Below the pieces are notes generated by a model. It searched no databases. It worked only from the letters and a program-made list of their open reading frames with translations, and was not told the origin of the DNA. Of a stretch of 64,000 nucleotides of DNA, positions 32,801 through 44,519 are shown piece by piece; position 1 is the stretch's first letter, and the number at the start of each line of letters is the position of its first letter. Origin of the DNA: Stictocephala bisonia (taxonomy: Eukaryota > Arthropoda > Insecta > Hemiptera > Membracidae); assembly GCA_035578905.1 (NCBI GenBank), contig JAQJVL010002142.1, positions 1 to 64,000 on the forward strand, read 5' to 3'. The position numbers and the translations under genes were made by a program.

Positions 32801-34370
32801 TACTTGAATACACAATGTAATAATTTAGAATAATAATATGACTGAGCCACATTTACTTAAGTGGTACATTGACTGACTAGTCTAGTGTATTACGTTTTGC
32901 AGTTAAACTTGACTCTCAAACTTGACTTTCAAAGTAGGCCTACTTCTGTATGAGTCTATTATTTGGGGATAGTGTAATAAAATCAACTAAATTCTGCCAA
33001 CATGTTCAAAAAGTTTCAAATCCACACTGTATTGAATTTTCATGTTTTTTGACCGGTGGTTATTTAGCTATTGGTATATTGGCTAGGTTTTTATGTTACT
33101 TTATCGAGTAATTTGATGTTGAAGTTAAGAAGAGTAAAATGTCTCATTTCAAAGTGGAGAAACCCTATAGGCCTAATAGACAATTCACGCAAACTTTTTT
33201 TTAATATACCAATAAAAACCTACAGGATTTACTTAAGCTGAGGAAGTATATAGACGGGTTTGTAAGTTAAGATTTAAATTAATAACAACTATATGTAGAC
33301 AGATGCTAATATTATTTTTAATCAATAAATACTTTTATACATTATGTTAACTTAACTAATTTACATGATAAAGTTGTTTGGAATTCATACCTAGACACTG
33401 TAGATATCTTCCCTAGTTGTACTTTTTGTAATATAATTCTAAAACAAACAAATATTAATTCAATGTTCTGTTGTTCAATTAGTCTAAACCACGAAGCAGG
33501 TGTATAACTTGTCACAACAGCTACAAAGACACAAACAACATTACTTCTTTTATGTATGTGCTTCTGAACTTAACACCTTCTATGTTGCAATGCACATTTG
33601 TGTGAATGCTCTTTTGAACTTAGCTAAGTTATTAAACCAGACGGAGCAGTAATACAAAACACAACATAAATAGTATGTTCATTAAAGTTACCGTAGCACA
33701 ATAGTTGTGATCTCTTAGCGATTTCTTTTGCAGTATTTTACTTTTGATACTGTCAACATCATTATCAAGAATTGAAAAGAGGCTATTTCCAACCAACAGA
33801 TTGGATGTTTTATTGAGTCAAAGTATGTATTCAATGGCATGATAAATGGCTGGCTTTTAATTTCTTAGAAACAGACATGTCTGCGGCATCATTTATATTG
33901 AATCTCTTCAATGAAAGACTCTTTGATACAATTTCTCTTGTTTTTACCAAAAGAACAATCGTTATCAGGGACATTTCACATTAGTTCTTTGTGGTGTGCC
34001 AATACAGCAGGTCTTACTTTCAGAATGAATAGCGTCCGAGTTGTTTGACGATCCAGAATGATGTTTTTTACCTGTCCCATCAATTTTCAAAACATGTATT
34101 TACTGAGTCTTTGAAAATTTGTGTTTTGTATTACTATTCAGTAATATTCATCATCTTAGAGGCAAGTATGAAGCTTGTAATGTTCAACTAAACTCTTTCC
34201 TAATGATGAGCAATAGTAAATGATGTATTCTTTCTTGCAAATGACAGGGCACTTTTACCATCACTTTTATAATCTAATTGATGTACAGTAGTTTGTCATT
34301 AACCAAACTGTTATCATTGTAAGTCTTACCAAAACTTCTTATATCTAGTATATCTCTGTAAAAAAGGAGT

Positions 34371-34668
34371 TTCAAAGGGTACTTGATCACCGTCTCTGAA
34401 CTGAGCTTCAAAGGGTACTTGATCACCATCTCACTACTGGGCTTCAAAGGGTACTTGATCACCGTCTCTGTACTGGGCTCCAAAGGGTACTTGATCACCG
34501 TCTCACTACTGGGCTTCAAAGGGTACTTGATCACCGTCTCTGAACTGAGCTTCAAAGGGTACTTGATCACCATCTCACTACTGGGCTTCAAAGGGTACTT
34601 GATCACCGTCTCTGTACTGGGCTCCAAAGGGTACTTGATCACCGTCTCTGTAATGGGCTCCAAAGGTT
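34371..34668 (+). repeat. 36-bp minisatellite with higher-order pattern
   Basis: About eight units of the form CAAAGGGTACTTGATCACC plus a variable TCTC...CTGGGCTT part. Unit types repeat as 1-2-3-2'-1-2-3-..., so a 144-bp higher-order period is visible. Because 36 is a multiple of three, frames stay open on both strands (for example 34729-34274 and 34383-34736). These peptides are repeat artefacts unless shown otherwise. Confidence 0.9.
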
Positions 34669-34676
34669 GCATCTCT

Positions 34677-35524
34677 GTATCCTGTTTAAGTTTGCACAAG
34701 CTAGTTTTAGGCCTACATCTTGGAAACATATTTTAATAAAGTGGCAAACAAATATATTGACAGTTTCTGTTGATTGTGGTGTAGTGATGTTATGGACCAT
34801 GACATATGAAGTATTCAGTTACACTTACTGTCATTCGATTCTTAAATAACATAGCAGAGCAGCAACTATTGTGGGCCTGAAATCAGATAATAGCCTTGGT
34901 ACACATTGGACCATTTTCTATTTGTTTAATGAACATTATTACTTCAAACGTTAGATTGCTATTGAATCTGCTGAATGACTGCATGTTAAAATCTCAGATG
35001 CTGGCATAACAAGGCCTTGTATTGCAGTCTTAATACTGTTGCATTGACAAAATGTTGTCATGAAGTTAGATGCACATCAAATAGTTTTTATAAATGATAT
35101 TTATTTATTTATCTATCAATAAAGCCATGATAATGTTGTCAAAATATCAGCAAATTTATTATACATAGGTTTTTTTTCTTTGATCAGCCAATGAACCAGA
35201 ATGAAAACAATCAATTGTCAATACAGTACACCAGGGATACTTACTACGCGGCCCTTAACAAAATCTTTCGAGGGCCCTTGAAATTTTTTAGAACTTCAAT
35301 TACTTATTAAAGTGACAACCCCTTTGGTATTTTTATAAGTCAACAAAAATGTTTATAGTGGTTCGTCTTTGTTAAAATGCACTAAATACTAAATTAATAG
35401 CATAGATAGACAAAATTCAAGCTAGAAAACATATGAAAAAACTGTTTGTACATGTAATTGTGGCCCTTAAATTATTTTCAGAAAAGTAATAAGGCTCTTC
35501 ATGAAATCCTAGTGGGAGACCCTG
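34677..35524. other. AT-rich stretch without recognised features
   Basis: The phrase ACCAGGGATACTTACTACGC at 35228 followed by GGCCC hints at a DNA-transposon end (hAT-type CAGGG), but no matching second end was found. Otherwise nothing was seen. Confidence 0.35.
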
Positions 35525-35853
35525 CAGTACACGCTCTCTTAACCAGTCTCGGATTTACCGGCCACCGCTTTAACCAACCGTTAATTAGATACGATAAATC
35601 ACCGACAAGTTGCCACACGCTTGGCTATTTTTGGTTTGTTTACTTTCATCTCTGAGTCAGTTGAGCGGGATGACTTATACATTGTAAAGTATTGTATATT
35701 GTACATAATATACTATTTATTCACAGAAGATGTATTACCTACACAACACACAATACAAAATAGTAATACACACTTAAAATAACTACATTATTAGTCCTAA
35801 CATTTTTTAATTACAGTACTGTATCTCTCAGAACGTAGTCTCTAAACTTTCGT

Positions 35854-38148
35854 TTAACACATTCAGTGCTAAAAAATCGCTAATAAGGGTCGCGGGAGGC
35901 TGAAAAATTTTTGTTATGAAATCACTTACCTTTTAAAGTAAAAAGACTGGAATGCTATTCAATTTTCAATTTCTTGCATTATTTCTGGAACAAAATGGCG
36001 GTGAATGTTAAGGCCCACATGTGGGCCGGCCGCCTCCCGCGCTGGTTTCACACTGCTGGTTCAGTCTTGAGTCGTTTGTATGGCACTTATTACTGTTTCC
36101 TATATAACACTATATTGTTCACTACCCTGTTTAATTATTATTATATTATCTATTTACAAATATATACAAATATATGATCTCCGAGGCTTTTGGTTTATTA
36201 GATCAAATCATGATACTGCTCAAAGCAATCGCCTAAGCACAACCCAGGCTTTTCAGGGCATTGAACACAATAGTAACCAGTTTTCACATTGTTCGTTCCA
36301 CGATGGCAACACAGTCTACACTTCTTCCTCTTAGTACAATTGTTACCGTCACGTTCAGTAATTTTTGAAATCTTATGAGACACCTGTCTCATTCTCTTTG
36401 CTGCTGGGGACTCAGCATCTTGAATAGGACCGGGCAATAATCCTTCTATTACTGCCAATCTGAAGTCATAAAATGACATTTTTTGGTCTGTACATATTGT
36501 ACAATGCATGTGAATTTAGAAGGATCATGTGTAGTACGTGTACAAACAATTTTTTGTACCAGCGTACAGTTTTCCTTTCAATTGGATAATACGCCATTAT
36601 CTGATCGGCGCGTTCGACCCCACTCATAAATGCGTTGTATTTTATGATTGGAAGAGGTTTTTGTTTTGTACAGTTTCGCTTATCAATGAAATCTACCATA
36701 GTGTTTTCGTGTTCAGTTGACAAGTACATGACAGTTCTTTTATCACGCCATTTTCCAATCATAACACCATTGGCGTACTGTGCAACTGATTCTCCTTTTT
36801 GCAAATTTTTACTTTTTACCTCAGGAGGTACAAACTTTCTATCGGCACATAACGTACCAGTACAATAGGTCTTTTCTGCTAGAAGCTTAGAGGCGAGTGT
36901 ATAGCTGTTATAAAAACTGTCCATATAGACAGAATGCCCTTTCCCAAAGCAATCTCTCAATAAATGCATAACAACCTTAGTCGTATGTCTTTACCGCCTA
37001 CTATACTATCTTCTTTTCCAGTGTATATAACAAAGTTCAAAACAAATCCCTGATGTTCAGTCAACGTGTATAGTTTTACACCATATTTGTGACATTTTCC
37101 CTTTATATATTGGCGAAAACGTAGGCGTCCACGCCACAACACCATGGCTTCATCCAGTGATAACTCCTTTTGGGGGTAGTATACTGCTTTCATTTTGTTG
37201 TTGAAATAGTCAACAACATATTGTATTTTATGGTAAGCAGTTTTATTTCGATTGTCGTCCTTACAAAAGTGCAAACAGCGCATAATGTTCATAAACCTGT
37301 CTCTAGCCATGAAGCTACTAAAACATTTCAAATTGAACAAGAAATGTTTTTTCCAGTAGTCCTGTAGCCTGTTTAGTTTTATAGTTCCAGTATGTAGTAA
37401 CAGTGCAATGAATATCTTCAATTCGTCTACAGTTAGATCTTTGAAAGCATTGATACGTGATTTAGGTGTCAAATTTGGTGAAGCTAACACAGTATTGAAA
37501 GCATAGTGGTTTGTAAACTTGCATATATTTTCCAGAAAGACAATGTCTAAAAGTAATAAAAAGAAATCAATCGGAGAACCAGAGCCAGGTATCGGTACTA
37601 AAAGGCTGTCTGTTTTATTGAAATCATGAGGTCGCATACCTACAGTCGTGTAATTACTCCACACAGGAAAATCAGTTCCAATGTCAGTGTCAGGGTCTTC
37701 ATCTTCTTCACTTGACTCATCCGATTCGTCAACGACTTGCTGTATTTCGTCAATTGAAACATCACTATCAGAATCGTCTGTCCTATTTATAGGTAGTCCA
37801 ATCCCATCACCATTTGTTACAGAAGACATTTTAAAGTAAAATGTTATAATATAAATAAAAACACATCACATTCACCGGGAACAATCACTATAGTTATAAG
37901 CAAACAGAGCGTAATTAGGTAGTCAACCGTACCAGCCAGCGGAACACCGGAACTGCGAACGAACATAACCTCTAAATTGCACATGGTTGACTCTACAAGG
38001 CTGCCAAATATGAATCGTCTGCTACAAAAAATAGAGACAGCTCAAAATATTTACTGAAGCATTGTTGTAGGGCCCACATGTGGGCCGGCCGTCTCTGGCG
38101 CTAGGGTCACAGGGCCCACATGTGGGCCGGTCGCACTGAATGTGTTAA
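35854..38148 (-). mobile_element. piggyBac-type element with broken transposase (element C)
   Basis: Inverted ends CACATTCAGTGC lie at 35858 and 38144, flanked by TTAA (35854-35857 and 38145-38148). Palindromes GGCCC-ACATGT-GGGCC occur at 36012-36027, 38071-38086 and 38113-38128. The element is inserted in the Tigger-like MITE, so it is the younger of the two. Its transposase has two frameshifts. Confidence 0.9.
36198..37829 (-). pseudogene. piggyBac transposase with two frameshifts and a Glu at the third catalytic site
   Basis: The frame 37829-36957 gives an acidic N-terminus (DESDESSEEDEDPDTDIG) and the first catalytic Asp in LSLDEAMVLWRGRLRFRQY. Near 36990 the frame shifts. The frame 36969-36466 carries the second Asp in SVYMDSFYNSY and GVERADQIMAYY, where Glu stands at the third catalytic position, normally Asp (VDxxDQ). 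A second single-base shift in an A-run near 36495 leads to the C-terminal frame ending 36198. That frame has the Cys-rich domain (CRLCCHRG, CVQCPEKPGLCLGDC). The copy is certainly inactive as it stands. Confidence 0.9.
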
Positions 38149-38435
38149 GTAAGGTAACAGTAATGTACCATTATCCCCGATTTCACAAGCATTATCACAA
38201 CTAACCCTCCATGACGTAATCTTCGCAGAAACAAAGTAGTTACTTTAATTTCCTTGTACTTTGGATTAACCGACCAAACAGCTACAGGCCAGGGGTTTGG
38301 TCCTGTAGTGCCGGTTAAGAGAGCGTCTACTGTATATTGGCGAATATATTTCAATAACAACTAATCTTTTAGATTCAATTAATTATGTCTAAGTACCCAA
38401 TTAGTTGTCGACTAGATTGTTTAACTACAATTAGG

Positions 38436-38436
<1 letters not shown>

Positions 38437-38473
<37 letters not shown>
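38437..38473 (+). repeat. (TC)n(TA)n microsatellite
   Basis: A CT run followed by about 12 TA units ends at the TA target of the next element. Confidence 0.9.
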
Positions 38474-38883
38474 TACACAGGGTGAGTTTTATGTCCTGGC
38501 ATACCTGGATATTATTTAAAAGGCCTAAGATATCAATGTGAGACCTTGACCAAACTTATTATAACACATTTTTTTTAACCTTTCAAGCTGTTTAACACTT
38601 TGCCTCCCTTTTCTAAAGGGGGGGCAACTACAAATTTTCAAATGCAAACCCCTATCATGTAACCCTTTATTTTAAAGGTAATAAAAAAATAAATGCAATG
38701 ATGCAAACTATAGGTGTCTACGTTTAATTTAAAATAGTAAAAGACTAATTTACATTAATAATATCATTTACTTTCTTGTCCTGTTTTTCATTAAATGAGT
38801 TAACATGCTTTGAAATTTCTTTTGTTCTTATCTTACCAGTTTCAACAACCTACTTTTGACTTTCTTTTGTGTACTTTCTGCGT

Positions 38884-39330
38884 CGGCACTGGTGGCGCAG
38901 TGCTGTAACCCAGCTACTTGGGGACAAAGTGTTTGGGAGATTGTAGGCGATAGGTTCCATGCTCGGTTCTCTTAATACCGACATGGCATCCGCTCATTGG
39001 TTGTCATCAATATAGACACTACTAGAGAAGTCTGGAGTGTCCGCGTTGAATAGTAGTCAAGGTTCGGATGTTGTGTAGGGAAAGAACTGAGTGTCAAACT
39101 TGTCAGTTAGCTGAAAATCAGACCAACACTACGTGGTTCGGATTCCACGTAAAGCTGTAGGTCCCATAGTTGCCCTGGCTATTGGGCTATTAATAAATAG
39201 TCCTTTCTGAGCTAAGTCGAACTCAGATAGTAACTGACTACATTCGATCATCTACACTCATCACTCCTCATATTCGCCCATATCTCTACAATCGGCGTCT
39301 TAGATATGAATAATGAATAGTACTCAATTG
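38884..39330 (+). mobile_element. SINE related to the 32.0 and 41.5 kb copies, with a different head
   Basis: The tail part GACTACATTCGATCATCTAC, then TCATATTCGCCCATATCT and CGGCGTCTTAGATATGAATA, matches the SINE at 32033-32269. The head begins GGCACTGGTGGCGCAGTGCT, a different tRNA-like start, and a middle of about 150 bp is unique. It may be a sister family sharing the 3' domain. It is inserted between the arms of the long-TIR element. Confidence 0.55.
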
Positions 39331-39589
39331 CATTTTATCAGTTCATAGCTTAGATTGTTGACAGTTTTAGTTCTAGCTTACTTTTAACAATGTAACAAGT
39401 TTTATTATTACAAGATTTCAATTTTAGTTCGAGTTTAATTTTCTGAAGAATAGTGTTACTTATTCTATTTTAATTTTGGAAGGTTCTGAGTTTGAAAGAA
39501 TTACTGTGTTAATGATAAGATGTTATGGGGACTGTCAGATCTTACAGTGAATTTTCAGACTTTTTCAGTGAGACATTTCCGTACTGAAT

Positions 39590-39730
39590 CAATCCCATAA
39601 GGAGGTTTACGGTGACAAGAATTATTCAACGGTTTAATGATACACATTCTGAGAAGGTATACCCAAGCCAGGAAGGGCTCCTGTAATTGACAAAGAGAAA
39701 TCATTAGATGTTATGCATAATTAATTTCTT
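39590..39730 (+). pseudogene. Relic of a Tc1/mariner-type helix-turn-helix
   Basis: RRFTVTRIIQRFNDTHSEK is followed, after a one-base frame change, by KPGRAPVIDKEKSLDVM. This is the second helix-turn-helix and the start of the linker of IS630/Tc1-type transposases (RxxTxxRIxxRFxxTGSV...GRPxxxxxE). The catalytic domain is absent. It is probably the only coding remnant of the surrounding long-TIR element. Confidence 0.55.
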
Positions 39731-40510
39731 TTTTTAATCCCTTTAAAATGAGGTGTCACATGATAGGGGTTTGCTTTGAATTTTTTTAGGTTTCCCCATT
39801 TGTCCATCTTTAGAGGAGGGGAACAAAATGTTTAATAGCTTGAACAAAAGTTGTTAGAATAGGTATGTATGGTCAAGATCTCACATTCATTTATCAGGTC
39901 GTTTAATAATATCCAAGTGTGCCAGGACATAAAACTCACATAAATGATTTTGTTAATATAGTCTTTTCCTCTTAAATGAAACGTAAAGACCTCTAGTTTA
40001 CATCATTGGATTTCTTTTTTATTGCCTTTAAAATTAGGGGTCACATGATAAGGGTTTAAATTTGAAAATTGTTTCCCCCCTTAACAAAAGGGAAGCAAAA
40101 TGTGAGAAACAGCTTGAAAAGTTAAAAATATTTGTTATAATAGGTATGGTCAAGGAATCACATTGATATCTCAGACAGTTGAAATAATATCCAGGTAAGC
40201 CAGGACGTAGGCTAAAACTCACTTATTGTAAATTAGTCTTTTACTCTGTTAAATTAAATGTAGAGATCTCTAGTTTCCATCATTTGATTAATTTTTTTAT
40301 TACCTTTAAAATGAGGGGTCACATGTTGGGGTTTGCATTTGAAAATTTGTAGTTGCACCCCTCAACCCCTTCTTTAGAAAAGGGGACAACAATTTTAAAC
40401 AGCTTGAAAACAAAAAAAGGTGTTATAATAAATATGGTCAAGGTCTCACGTTGATATCTCAGGCTGTTTAAATATCCAGGTGTGCCAGAACATAAAACTC
40501 ACTCTGTATA

Positions 40511-41496
40511 TTAAATACATTATAAGAATTTTGTTAACTATATTTGTGAACTTAAGTATGAAATAATTATTTGATTTGTACTGTATGAAGTTTAAAAATT
40601 CAATTGGACACTTCAGTGCAGATTTGATTTTAAAATGAAACAACCTGAAATACATCAATTACATCTTTATAAGGTTTATTAATGATAATACTATTATCAT
40701 TAATAATAGTAATGATATTTTAATGATATATAATAATAGTAAATATTTAAATATTATTTAAAACCATTATGGAATTGATTTTAAATAATTTTTTTTGTAC
40801 TAGTTGACATATAAAATAAAATTTACAGATTATAACCCAATACGAAACCCCTATTATGTAAATATAACCCATAGTTAAAAACCAATAAATATTTTTGCAC
40901 TTTGATTAAATTTTTACTATAGGAAATATAAGTTAATAGATTTCATGGTAATATGTAACATAATATTTATTTAATGTATCTGTTTAATCGAGCGTTGCCA
41001 CGTCCCTACTACTGCTAAATATAGTTGTTTAATCAAACACTAAGACTTATTTATGATTTATATTATGTTGTCCATGTAATTAGTCTGAATATTTATTTAA
41101 TACTCTTTCAATGGCATCTGCAAATATACAATTGATTTACAAACGAAAATACAGTACAAAAATATTTATATCTTACAAAGAACAATGCAAAATGGCTGAG
41201 AACAAAAGCATAATGCAAGATGAACCAACAACAATGGTCCCATAAACATTATACTGTAGCTATGACTCGTGCTACTGAATAAATTAGAATTGAGATGAAT
41301 CAATATAATAAATACATACAATGAAATATATTAAAAGATACAACAAAATATACTAAAAGGTAAGATACTGTAATGGTATACATAAGCCTATATTTCTATA
41401 TTAACAGGCTTTATTTGTGTGTTGGCTGCAATAAATGACTAGTTCAATACATGTGATGCAGCTAGGAGCTAAGTTGGTTTTGGCAATTTACTTCCT
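40511..41496. other. AT-rich stretch without genes
   Basis: A hairpin-prone segment of TAATAATA/TATTATTA repeats lies at 40680-40750. Nothing else was recognised. Confidence 0.45.
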
Positions 41497-41766
41497 TATT
41501 ATTTTTATCTATTCGTAAGACACCATTCGTCTATATATCGATACACCATATATTTTGAATTAGTGTAGATGAGCAGATGTAGTCATTATTACAAACTAAG
41601 GCAGACTATTCCTTAGAAAGGGTCATTAATTAATAGCCGTATGACAAATGAACAGCCGGTAGTTATCAGCTGATCCCCTTCAAAATTTGTTATGACTGAT
41701 TGGAATCAAACTGAGAACCTTTAGCTTATGAAGCTGGGATTTAACCAACTACGCTACAGACCAATT
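41497..41766 (-). mobile_element. tRNA-derived SINE, full-length (copy 2 of a family)
   Basis: On the minus strand the head has the A-box-like TGTAGCGTAGTTGGTTAAA and the B-box-like GGTTCTCAGTTTGATTCC. The body ATCAGCTGATAACTACCGG and GACTACATCTGCTCATCTAC follows, with an A/T-rich tail. It matches the copy at 32033-32269 along its length and supplies the 5' head missing there. Confidence 0.75.
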
Positions 41767-43112
41767 GGTAGCTCAGGTTAGTTCCATAGTTTTTCTTTGT
41801 TCTGTGTATTTTACATATAGGCCTAGTTTTTCCTATCAGCTTTAATCATAAATCTAAGCTGACACATCCCAGAATTAAGTTTGTGATTCCTAAAGGAGAT
41901 AATTATAAATAATGTGTTACAACAAATATCTTATAATAATATTTATAAAACTATCATAACTATTGATATATTTGAGTGTTTATATTGCCTGTTGTTTTCA
42001 GTTTATACATAGGCTAGAACAAAGTTCTACTTAGGCCTACTACATGTCCAGTATGACAATACCGTGACACTGATAGAAAATTGTGGTTCTTAGGTTTTGC
42101 TTGAACGTGAATAACTGTTAATTGTTCCTAACTGCAAATCTTCTCTAGAATGAAACTTTTCTTAGGCTTAATTGTTCAGAAACATATTCCCTACAAAAAA
42201 CATGTAAGTTTACACCTCGGTATTGCTTTACGATAAGTAGACCCTTATTTACCTATAAATATTTTTAGATAAACCCATATATGATGCTCAAGGCTATTTA
42301 ATAGTCTATGTAATAAAAAAAAAAAAGGATTAAAGAAGAAAGCATTTATGGTTACTAAAATATCTAGGCCTAACTAATTCCTTATAGGTATGAAAACACC
42401 TTCAAAATAGCCTCATAATTCTTGCCTAGGCATACACTTTGTACCAGCTGGTCTCAACAGGGTGAAAAACATAGGCATAACCCATTTTAGTAAACACGGT
42501 TTACTTTCGTCAATAAAATGTGGTTTCATGGTGGTTAAAAATAAGTTAGATTATCAAACGAAATAATTTCATCATTGGAAAACAAGTTTCTTAATTGAAA
42601 AACTAGTTTTATAAGAGAAAAACATATAAGTCTACAACATTGGGATGATATAATCAATTACTGCCTTCACTGAACTAATTACTTGCAGAACAGACTAATA
42701 AACAATACAGATAAAATCTTTATTTTGAAATAACAACATTGGATTTCAATAGTTACCACTTAAAACAATAGTGCGATTCTGCGACAACCTCTATCAACTT
42801 CAACTCCTTGTTGATAAACTGGACTTACTGGACTGGATTGACTGGAATGGGGGGAAGTAAAGACTAAAGAATGAATAATATTTTTGTTTGCATTATTCTT
42901 CTTCTATCAGAGAAAAAAAAAACATACGTCATGAAACTTGAAATTTGAACTGACATTCAATGTTTCCATTAAGAGGTACAAATTATATATCCCTGGAGGC
43001 CAAAAAATCTCTAGTTATCCCTTAATGTAGTGAAAAATCCCCGCTTCATTAAGTCACCTCTCTTCAAATAAAAGCTTATTAAATAGCCTTCTTAATAACA
43101 ATGACCAAAACT
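41767..43112. other. AT-rich stretch without recognised features
   Basis: No ORF, transposon end or RNA gene was seen. Confidence 0.45.
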
Positions 43113-43114
43113 AA

Positions 43115-43276
43115 TCGATTTAATACCAGCTATTTACACAATCGTAATCCGGGTTGGACGTGTCTGATTATTACGTGTACATAATGACCAGACACGGTCC
43201 AACCCGAATTACGATTGTGTAAATAGCTTGAATACCGACCGTGGAAGTCTCCATACGAAGATTCGATTTAATACCA
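43115..43276. mobile_element. Small foldback element flanked by a 14-bp direct repeat
   Basis: AGCTATTTACACAATCGTAA (43127) and its complement end at 43230. The arms are about 40-48 bp with two or three differences around a TA-rich centre that is itself nearly palindromic. TCGATTTAATACCA occurs at 43115-43128 and 43263-43276, which suggests a target duplication. It is 134 bp without one repeat and carries no ORF. Confidence 0.6.
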
Positions 43277-43564
43277 AACAAAAGTATTCCTCGTTTGTAT
43301 ATAACATTGGCAATAACAATTATTTGATTCTAGTAAAAATGCTTCAAAATGGACATTATTATTTTCTAACTTACTAAACTAAACAATAATTAATTATTAT
43401 TCATTAATGTGGATGGATTAAATTAAACTAAATTTTTTAAGATGGATTGATGGCAATCGCATTTTACAACTATTTATTGGGGGCAGTTTTCCCTTATTAA
43501 TTGTTCTATATAATTATGAGGTCCTATCATTACTGATGTTGTGTCTGAATAAAAACCTAACAAA

Positions 43565-43780
43565 TTATGAAGAGGGATTTTTTTCATTCAGGGACTTCAT
43601 TATTGAATTGAAAATGCCCATTACAGAGGAATCAGCTAGCTCAACGACATCCACAACATTAAATTTAGTACCGTGGTCGTCAAGGGTGTAGTATGAGACA
43701 ATACCTAGCTGAGTCTTGTTTGTAATGTCAGTGCACTCATCAATAAAGACTGAAAAAATTGTATGAACTCTGAAGTACAA
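43565..43780 (-). pseudogene. hAT-type transposase fragment
   Basis: FSVFIDECTDITNKTQLGIV resembles the FSxxxDESTDxxxxxQLxxxxRY segment that carries the first catalytic Asp of hAT transposases, often annotated DUF4371. NVVDVVELADSSVMGIFNSI follows in the expected place. Only about 70 residues remain, and no element ends were found. Confidence 0.65.
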
Positions 43781-44029
43781 TGATTAATTGCTGATTACAA
43801 TATGGCTACAATCCGTATATCTTACAATGTTTATTGCTTTTAGTTTCCCTAGTTGTAGTTTACTACAGCACTGCAATGGAAGTGTCGCTACTGAGTGTTT
43901 TATACTGTGGTTGAAGTAGATATTTGGCAAGAAGCTATGATTATCCCTATACCGTACACAAGAAAGGGGACGAGCTTGACTGTAAAAAATACATAAGAAT
44001 TTCCTGCTAAGCATGACTTACAAAATCTT

Positions 44030-44420
44030 CTCTTAACTAATACTGAAAAGATTAGAAGAACTTGTTGTAGACATTGTAGGAGAACACCTGGTCAAAGACA
44101 AACTACAGACCAAATATTAATTTTAAAAGAAGTGACATCAAATTAACTGGGAGTACGACGAGGATCTACAGATATTGTTCATATATATTGCAAAAGCACA
44201 TGACAGTATTGTTAGACCAAAAATGTGGGATCTGAAGAGAAAATACCATATTCCCGAAAAACTAATAAACCTAACAAGAATGTGCACAGTAAAAGACCAA
44301 AGCAAAAAAGTTAAAATAGAAAATGAATACTCTTAGAGTTTTAATAATAATACAAGGTTAAGACAGAGAGATTCACTCTCTTCCGTACTATTTAATATAG
44401 TCATAGAAATGTCATTAAGA
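44030..44420 (+). pseudogene. RTE/craniate-L1-like reverse transcriptase fragment
   Basis: Broken frames read KAHDSIVRPKMWDLKRKYHI, then PEKLINLTRMC and, after a stop, NTRLRQRDSLSSVLFNIVIE. These match the RTE order FxKAYDSIxRxxLW...IPxKLIxLI...GLRQGDxLSPLLFNLxxE. The GDxLSP motif appears as RDSLSS. It is an old relic. Confidence 0.6.
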
Positions 44421-44519
44421 ACCATATGTAGTCTAAGTTTGGCTATCAAAAACAAAAGTCTATCAAGCTCGCTCTTATCATCTTTGTTAACTCTTGCATT
44501 GACTCCTTGGATGATGGTG

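Larger units (their letters stand above)
35525..38332. mobile_element. Tigger/pogo-like MITE interrupted by a piggyBac element
   Basis: The left end CAGTACACGCTCTCTTAACC (35525) matches the complement of the right end CAGTAGACGCTCTCTTAACC (38313-38332), with one difference in 20 bp. TA follows the right end; the left has TG, probably a mutated TA. Without the piggyBac at 35858-38144 the element is only about 520 bp and has no ORF, so it is a non-autonomous derivative. Confidence 0.7.
38476..40508. mobile_element. DNA transposon with long, internally repeated terminal inverted repeats
   Basis: The left end CACAGGGTGAGTTTTATGTC and the complement of the right end share about 290 bp of inverted similarity, including the phrases TCCTGGCA and GGTCACATGATAGGGG-like segments. 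TA flanks both ends (38474-38475, 40509-40510). On the right the arm occurs three times in tandem (about 39736-39950, 39951-40225, 40226-40508), diverged from one another. Between the arms lie a SINE and a short transposase relic. TA target and HTH remnant suggest the Tc1/mariner superfamily. Confidence 0.65.

Noticed and set aside
34274..34736. Open frames of 117 and 151 codons on both strands as a repeat protein gene
   Set aside because: Both are explained by the 36-bp minisatellite; there is no start context, splice site or composition supporting a gene.
35228..35260. CAGGGATACTTACTACGCGG as a hAT element end
   Set aside because: No second end or 8-bp duplication was found.
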